A stretch of 64,000 bases of DNA from Chitinophaga sp. CB10 (GTDB lineage: Bacteria; Bacteroidota; Bacteroidia; Chitinophagales; Chitinophagaceae). The notes beneath the pieces are model-generated. The model saw only the letters and a list, made by a program, of their open reading frames with translations. It was not told the origin of the DNA and ran no database searches. This document shows positions 61,201 to 64,000 of this stretch, piece by piece. Both the position numbers and the translations under genes were made by a program. Where the stretch lies: positions 186,001 to 250,000 of the forward strand of contig MLAV02000002.1 in the NCBI GenBank assembly GCA_001870995.2, in the 5' to 3' direction. Every line of letters begins with the position of its first letter. Position 1 is the stretch's first letter.

Positions 61201-62551
61201 GGGCGAATGTTTTTTCAAATTCGGAAACCGGGGATAGCCCCAGGGCCAGAAGCCGGCTGACGGCCGTTCCTGTGGCGCGGCTGCTGGGATCGCTGATCAG
61301 TTTCTGGTAAAGGTCGTTGACGTTATTGTCCGGCAGGCGGTTGGTGGTCAGCACTGCGAGGTCCTTATTAAAGGGTGAATGCTCGGCCAGGTCCATCAGG
61401 CCCACGATGTCGCGCGTTTGGGTGGTCACCCCTGTTTTATTCGTCACCCACACCTCAATCCTCGTGATATTGGCCAGGGATTGGATAATGGGGAGTTTAC
61501 GCATGGCGTAGTTGAAGGTATCCCGGAAGAACTGCGCCAGGAGGAAGTGCCGGTTATCCTCGTACTCATCCGCCCTGACGTTGAAGTCCTGCACCATGGT
61601 ACCTCCTTTAAGCTGGAGGTTCTGTTTCTGGGACTTTTGGTTGGAGAGCACGCTGGTAACGGTGAGGCGGCCAAACTGCAGCTGCGTTTTCACCCCAAAC
61701 AGGGATTGCACCCCTGAGATGAGGGAGCTGCGGAGGGGGAAGCTCACGTTACCGGCTTCGATCTTCTTGATAATTTCGTCGGGGTAGCCGGTGTATTCCA
61801 GCTTGATCTGGTTTTCGAAATCGAAGGCGGATTGGGTATTGTAGTTGGTAAGTATCTTGAGTTTCTCCCCGATCTTACCCGTTACGTTCATGTTGATCCC
61901 CATGTCGAAGTTGAAACCGCCGTTTCTGCGGGCCTGCTCAACGAGTACGGGGTTTTTGATATTCTGCCCCTGGTAGCCGAAGGTGAGGTCCAGGCTTCCC
62001 TGTGGCTTAATATCCACTTTGCTGCCGCCAAACAGCCTGTCAAACAGGTTGTTGCCGCTGTACATGGTGGGGCCGTTCCCTTTCTGGTTAAGGTTGCCGA
62101 GGGTAGAAGCTCTTTTTTGCCAGTAGTTTTGCTCGCTTTGCCTTGCCTGCATCTTATAGAATTCGTCAAAACTCATATAAGTAGGGTTGCGATAGTACTG
62201 GTTACCGATTTTCTCGGTAATGGTGTATTGTTTTGTTACAGGGTCGTATTCAACGGTCTTGTTGATATTTGCAGGGTCTTTGAGGTCCAAAGCAGTTTTG
62301 GACGGGGCCGGATCGGTGATGCTGGGGCCTCGTCTGTCCTGCAAGGGATATTTCAAGGTATCTTTTTTCGATTTGGTTGAGTCCGGGGTAGTTTTTGCCG
62401 GAACAGTGGTATCCTGTTCCCAAACCCGGGCTTCGTTCACAGCAGTGGACAAGTGCATTCCTCCTGAACGGTCCCTGGCGGCAGTGTCAACAATGATAAA
62501 AGATACTATTCCTATTACTGCAAAAACACCGTAATATGTCTTTATAGCCAA
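55265..62551 (-). CDS. sprA: T9SS outer-membrane translocon protein SprA
   Basis: 2428 residues from TTG 62551; no ATG is nearby and the next residues form the signal/anchor segment (YYGVFAVIGIVSFIIV). SprA (Sov in Porphyromonas) is the giant 36-strand barrel through which T9SS cargo crosses the outer membrane, needed for gliding motility in Flavobacterium. Length and sequence fit: NPTYMSFDEFYKMQ and QGSLDLTFGYQGQNIKNP near the N-terminus, DFEGVKSGYDLK, EVWLNELRLSDFDEKGG and repeated barrel strands. A low-complexity Asn-rich insert lies at about 1915-1945. The neighbour ruvA is 32 nt upstream on the same strand; this adjacency is conserved in Bacteroidetes. The cargo and partner genes elsewhere in the window support an active T9SS. 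Confidence 0.97.
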   Translation of the reverse strand: MAIKTYYGVFAVIGIVSFIIVDTAARDRSGGMHLSTAVNEARVWEQDTTVPAKTTPDSTKSKKDTLKYPLQDRRGPSITDPAPSKTALDLKDPANINKTVEYDPVTKQYTITEKIGNQYYRNPTYMSFDEFYKMQARQSEQNYWQKRASTLGNLNQKGNGPTMYSGNNLFDRLFGGSKVDIKPQGSLDLTFGYQGQNIKNPVLVEQARRNGGFNFDMGINMNVTGKIGEKLKILTNYNTQSAFDFENQIKLEYTGYPDEIIKKIEAGNVSFPLRSSLISGVQSLFGVKTQLQFGRLTVTSVLSNQKSQKQNLQLKGGTMVQDFNVRADEYEDNRHFLLAQFFRDTFNYAMRKLPIIQSLANITRIEVWVTNKTGVTTQTRDIVGLMDLAEHSPFNKDLAVLTTNRLPDNNVNDLYQKLISDPSSRATGTAVSRLLALGLSPVSEFEKTFARKLDSTEYTVNKQLGFISLNQQLQPDEVLAVAFQYTYNGKVYKVGEFSQDVPPDQNNSANQPVLFLKLLKATSARPVLPIWDLMMKNVYNTGGYALNKEDFKLDIYYKDPGAEGRPPSDKRYIPDAQGSLAGAPIITILNLDRLNNQLDPQPDGVFDYVEGYTINSLNGRVMFPMLEPFGSGLKPAFNGDVALEKQYLYNVLYDSIKVVAQQFPQLNRYVLRGSYKSASSSEISLAPNIPPGSVTVTAGGQLLRENVDYIIDYNMGRLKVINGGVLNAGVPINVQYENNSLFGQQVRNYFGTRFDYLVNDKLSLGGTIVRMSERPYYQKVNYGDDPIKNTMVGLDVNYNSEWKGLTKFLNKLPNYNSTAPSSVIFTGEVARLFPGHSKLINQPGSKEGTTYIDDFEGVKSGYDLKFPATNWALASTPKGATNAAGQVMFPEAEYNNILDYGKNRAKLAWYIIEPTLQLPRSPNLPAGIDVQQQSDPRVRLVYQSEVFKNKSTDFGQSQLSTLDLAYYPKDRGPYNFTANQMSVDRNGKLTQPQTRWAGIMRALDNSDFETANIEYIEFWIQDPFNHMTNPAGGQLYINLGNVSEDILKDSKKFFENGLPNPSETNKLDSSKWGRIPKFQQQITQAFDNDPAIRAFQDVGYDGLQSADEQQFFKSYLDTIDMVFGANSPIGQQAHVDPSNDNYKHYRDAAYNGTSILYRYKNYSNPEGNSPASSGNSTYSSAATNIPESEDLNRDNTLNETEEYFQYRVDLKPDMVVGQNYLVDKIPANVKLASGKDTVEYWYQFKVPIRQYDSKVGNIPDFKSIRFMRMFLTNWQDSVVLRFGKLELVRSQWRKYDYELRAGDPVPLDNSVTFNQTAVNIEENSSRLPINYVLPNGVVRQNTISTNNTTLQLNEQSLSLQVCNLKDGDIRAVYKTLNMDMRQYKKMQMYIHAEGSGTSMDLKDGDLQAVIRIGSDFVSNYYEYRIPLKVTNPNTGKSDPNQIWPEQNNMELVLANLSKLKQLRNMCDSCSPLLPYPAVPVKDEYGGYMSIVGNPSLGDSRTMMIGILNTKDDGLPKCGEVWLNELRLSDFDEKGGYAALGRVDVQLSDLGTVSVSGNMHTAGFGNIDQRVNERFRDNFLQYDAAANLDLGKLLPKTAAISIPVYAGYSQSASNPEYDPYDLDIKLKDKLSLARSKHERDSIRKNAQDFTSITSLNFTNVRKMSTKKGKRQLWDIENFDVSYSFSQINRHNPIIQNDVLTKHRGGLGYNFSGEQKYIEPFKRLIKTKTHWLDLVKDFNFNYVPSILSFRADISRQFGATRVRNVGGDTKYQLPETYNKYFTFDRYYSVKWDLSRSINFEFNAVNRARVDEPDGRINTSEKKDTLWKNFFRGGRTTNYSQNANILYVLPTAKFPALSWTSATISYGTEYYWNGASRLALYLGNAIENSQTKRFTTELRFTDLYNKSKFLRAINSTRRPSNNNNNKQQNNKDPKAANNNNNNSQNNADEISGFVKAGFKALTMVKMVTFNYDENAATRIPGYLDSTKLLGMNWQSMAPGLDFVFGYQPDKAWMDRFAAKGLITPDPLLNIQFQQQYTQRWNVQAQLEPISDLRIDLNMSKSFSKTHSELFKRVDDTSGFAHLSPYDAGGFEITYIAVKTMFGDIQTAEGVSQTFRQFENYRNIISQRLGASNPYNSDAGVPYYDPKDPTYRYGYTRYAQDVLIPAFMAAYTNKSPENIPLLKQGNDNVKSNPFSKYFPKPNWNITYNGLTKIEPFKSILTNFTLSHKYTGTLSMSSFNTSMYYEDPRIAGYPAFRDTISGNYYPYFMVPNLTMTEAFVPLLGMDMTFTNTLNLRLEFKKSRSLSLSLIDYQLTELRSTEVAVGGGYRIRGVTLPFAVNREGSKRLQNDLNIRLDLSLRDDKTVNNRLDADQVIPTSGQKVLRIAPSIDYVVNNRLNLRFFYDRAQTIPAISSAYPITNTRGGLTLRFVLSQ
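56720..56803 (-). repeat. Asn-rich low-complexity codon run inside sprA
   Basis: The codons for two poly-Asn tracts (five or six Asn each) with Gln, Lys and Ala between them; on the plus strand they appear as runs of GTT/ATT. Such AAC/AAT runs can change length by slippage. Confidence 0.75.
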
Positions 62552-62583
62552 AAAAATAGGTTTTTATAGAGGTATAATCGTAA

Positions 62584-63171
62584 TTATAGGCTTTTCAGAG
62601 CTTTTTTGATCAACTCTTCCAAGTTTTGCAATAGTGGATCGCTTTTCATAACTCTCGTGATTGCCGTTTCTGCCATGTTACGGGCAATTCCCAATGTCAC
62701 CAGTGCATTTAACGCATCTTCCTGGATTGTATTGTTTACAGGTAAAGATAAATGTATAGGATTTTCCTTCCCTTTCTTCACTTTGTCTTTCAGCTCAAGG
62801 ATGACGCGTTTGGCTGTTTTGGCGCCGATCCCCTTTACACTTTCGAGCATTTTCTCGTTTTCCATCATGATAGCCCGGGTAATGTCTTCCGGTTGAAGAG
62901 AAGACAACATCATTCTGGCCGTGCTGGCGCCTATTCCGGAAACACTGATCAACAACAGGAAAAGGCTTCTTTCAGATTCGTCAAAAAAGCCGTACAGCGT
63001 ATGGCCATCTTCCTTTACGTGTAACCAGGTTAACAGCTTGCAGGCTTCCAGATCCTGAATACGGGAATAGGTATTCAAACTTATCTGGACTTCGTACCCC
63101 ACTCCGTTGATGTCAATATGCACCATTGCGGGCGATTTGTAAGCCAGTCTGCCATTCAAATAAGCGATCAT
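62584..63171 (-). CDS. ruvA: Holliday junction branch migration protein RuvA
   Basis: 195 residues, ATG start. RuvA binds four-way DNA junctions and guides the RuvB motor. The N-terminal OB domain (MIAYLNGRLAYKSPAMVHID), the helix-hairpin-helix pair (LISVSGIGASTARMMLS; LESVKGIGAKTAKRVILELKDKV) and the C-terminal RuvB-binding domain (DALNALVTLGI, about 145-195) are all present. The gene shares a strand with sprA, 32 nt downstream, and is probably co-transcribed with it. Upstream CATCTTTG at about 63244-63251 (minus) is one base off the -7 consensus. Confidence 0.96.
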   Translation of the reverse strand: MIAYLNGRLAYKSPAMVHIDINGVGYEVQISLNTYSRIQDLEACKLLTWLHVKEDGHTLYGFFDESERSLFLLLISVSGIGASTARMMLSSLQPEDITRAIMMENEKMLESVKGIGAKTAKRVILELKDKVKKGKENPIHLSLPVNNTIQEDALNALVTLGIARNMAETAITRVMKSDPLLQNLEELIKKALKSL

Positions 63172-63363
63172 AGAAGGTAAAGGTTCAGTAATTTAGTAAA
63201 AACTTACGGAAAAATATGCATTTCAGATCTCCCGAAATACCGGCAAAGATGCTAACTTTTAACGGATTGTCAACCTTCAGGATTGCATCATATGCGACTT
63301 TTTTAGGAAATATTGCTTTATGTCGTATTTTTACGCCTCGATTTAAACACACATTTAGTTCAT

Positions 63364-64000
63364 ATGAATAAAATTACAGCCGCAATTACAGCGGTGGGTG
63401 GCTATGTTCCGGATTATGTTCTTACCAATAAGGAACTGGAGAAATTAGTCGACACAACAGACGAGTGGATTCTTACCCGCACTGGAATTTCTGAGAGAAG
63501 GATCCTGAAGGGTGAAGGTAAAGGCACATCCGATCTGTGTGTGCCTGTAGCTTTAGAAATTTGCAAGAAAAGAGGCATCTCCCCTGAGGAAATTGATCTG
63601 CTGATAGTTGCAACTGTTACACCAGATATGACCTTCCCGGCTACTGCCAACGTAGTTACTGATAAAATTGGGGCTGTAAACGCATTCGGTTTTGATATTA
63701 GCGCTGCCTGTTCCGGTTTCCTCTATGCGCTGGACACAGGTGCACGCTTTGTCGAAAGCGGCCGTTATAAAAAAGTAATGGTGATCGGCGCCGACAAAAT
63801 GAGTTCCATCATTGACTATACGGACAGAACTACCTGCATCATCTTCGGTGATGGCGCCGGTGGCGTACTGCTCGAACCAAATGAAGAAGGCTACGGACTG
63901 ATCGACAGCATCCTGAAAAGCGATGGTCATGGTCGCGAATACCTGCACATGAAAGCTGGCGGCTCCGTAAAACCTGCTTCCCTCGAAACCGTGCAAAACC
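63364..64000 (+). CDS. fabH: Beta-ketoacyl-ACP synthase III (3' end cut by window)
   Basis: ATG 63364; 212 codons visible with no stop, of about 330 expected. FabH condenses acetyl-CoA (or a branched starter) with malonyl-ACP to begin fatty acid synthesis. The catalytic cysteine is C116 in DISAACSGF. Also visible: TTDEWILTRTGISERR near the N-terminus, VATVTPDMTFPATA, and the FGDGAGGVLLE segment. The His and Asn of the triad lie beyond the window. It is divergent from ruvA, with TATTTTTACG upstream, one base off the -7 consensus. Confidence 0.95.
   Translation, partial: MNKITAAITAVGGYVPDYVLTNKELEKLVDTTDEWILTRTGISERRILKGEGKGTSDLCVPVALEICKKRGISPEEIDLLIVATVTPDMTFPATANVVTDKIGAVNAFGFDISAACSGFLYALDTGARFVESGRYKKVMVIGADKMSSIIDYTDRTTCIIFGDGAGGVLLEPNEEGYGLIDSILKSDGHGREYLHMKAGGSVKPASLETVQN

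Overview
The window comes from a member of the Bacteroidetes, most likely the Chitinophagaceae (Chitinophaga-like). The evidence is type IX secretion (T9SS) parts (SprA, PorP/SprF, a PorE-like protein), cell-surface proteins with the gliding-motility type B C-terminal domain, a SusC/SusD locus with its own ECF sigma factor and FecR anti-sigma factor, and many copies of the Bacteroidetes -7 promoter element TAnnTTTG. The genus is inference. I see no tRNA, rRNA, CRISPR array, phage or insertion sequence.

Layout. 1-9.6 kb (minus): a partial FAD-linked oxidase, a PorP/SprF gene paired with a large PKD/type-B surface protein, recG and citrate synthase. 10-15.4 kb: an LptF/LptG permease and tgt on minus, then a glycosyltransferase, rsmG, a sigma factor and a small membrane protein on plus. 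15.4-23 kb: an unknown gene, a DinB-like protein, an M1 aminopeptidase, an AlkZ-like protein, rsmI, pssA and pepP. 23.4-29.4 kb (plus): pckA, a 93-bp tandem repeat array, folD, queE and a PorE-like OmpA protein. 29.5-38.8 kb (minus): sigma, FecR, SusC with an STN domain, SusD, DUF4843 and PKD-like lipoproteins. 39-50.8 kb: an acid phosphatase lipoprotein, dprA, guaB, lnt, an alpha/beta hydrolase, two paralogous type-B surface proteins and an SDR. 50.8-55.2 kb: a small unlisted transcription unit, then a cysteine-motif/TonB-receptor operon on minus. 55.3-64 kb: sprA and ruvA on minus, and partial fabH on plus.

Genes that work together. SprA is the T9SS outer-membrane channel; PorP/SprF and the type-B cargo proteins are its partners or substrates, and the PorE-like protein has the domain order of the T9SS peptidoglycan anchor. 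tgt and queE both serve queuosine synthesis. rsmG and rsmI modify 16S rRNA; recG and ruvA act on branched DNA, and dprA on incoming single strands. The sus-like locus is a self-contained regulated outer-membrane uptake system with no degradative enzyme beside it.

Points most worth a second look: a probable 53-aa gene with its own promoter, structured leader and terminator (50839-51174); a 93-bp tandem repeat carrying three phased G-quadruplex motifs upstream of folD; recG with no ATG/GTG/TTG start where its conserved N-terminus begins; a set of genes whose -7 element lies 3-8 nt from the start codon, suggesting leaderless mRNAs; and a three-gene operon with cysteine motifs around a TonB receptor. 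Many intuitive longest-ORF starts (TTG) fall inside -7 elements and were moved downstream.
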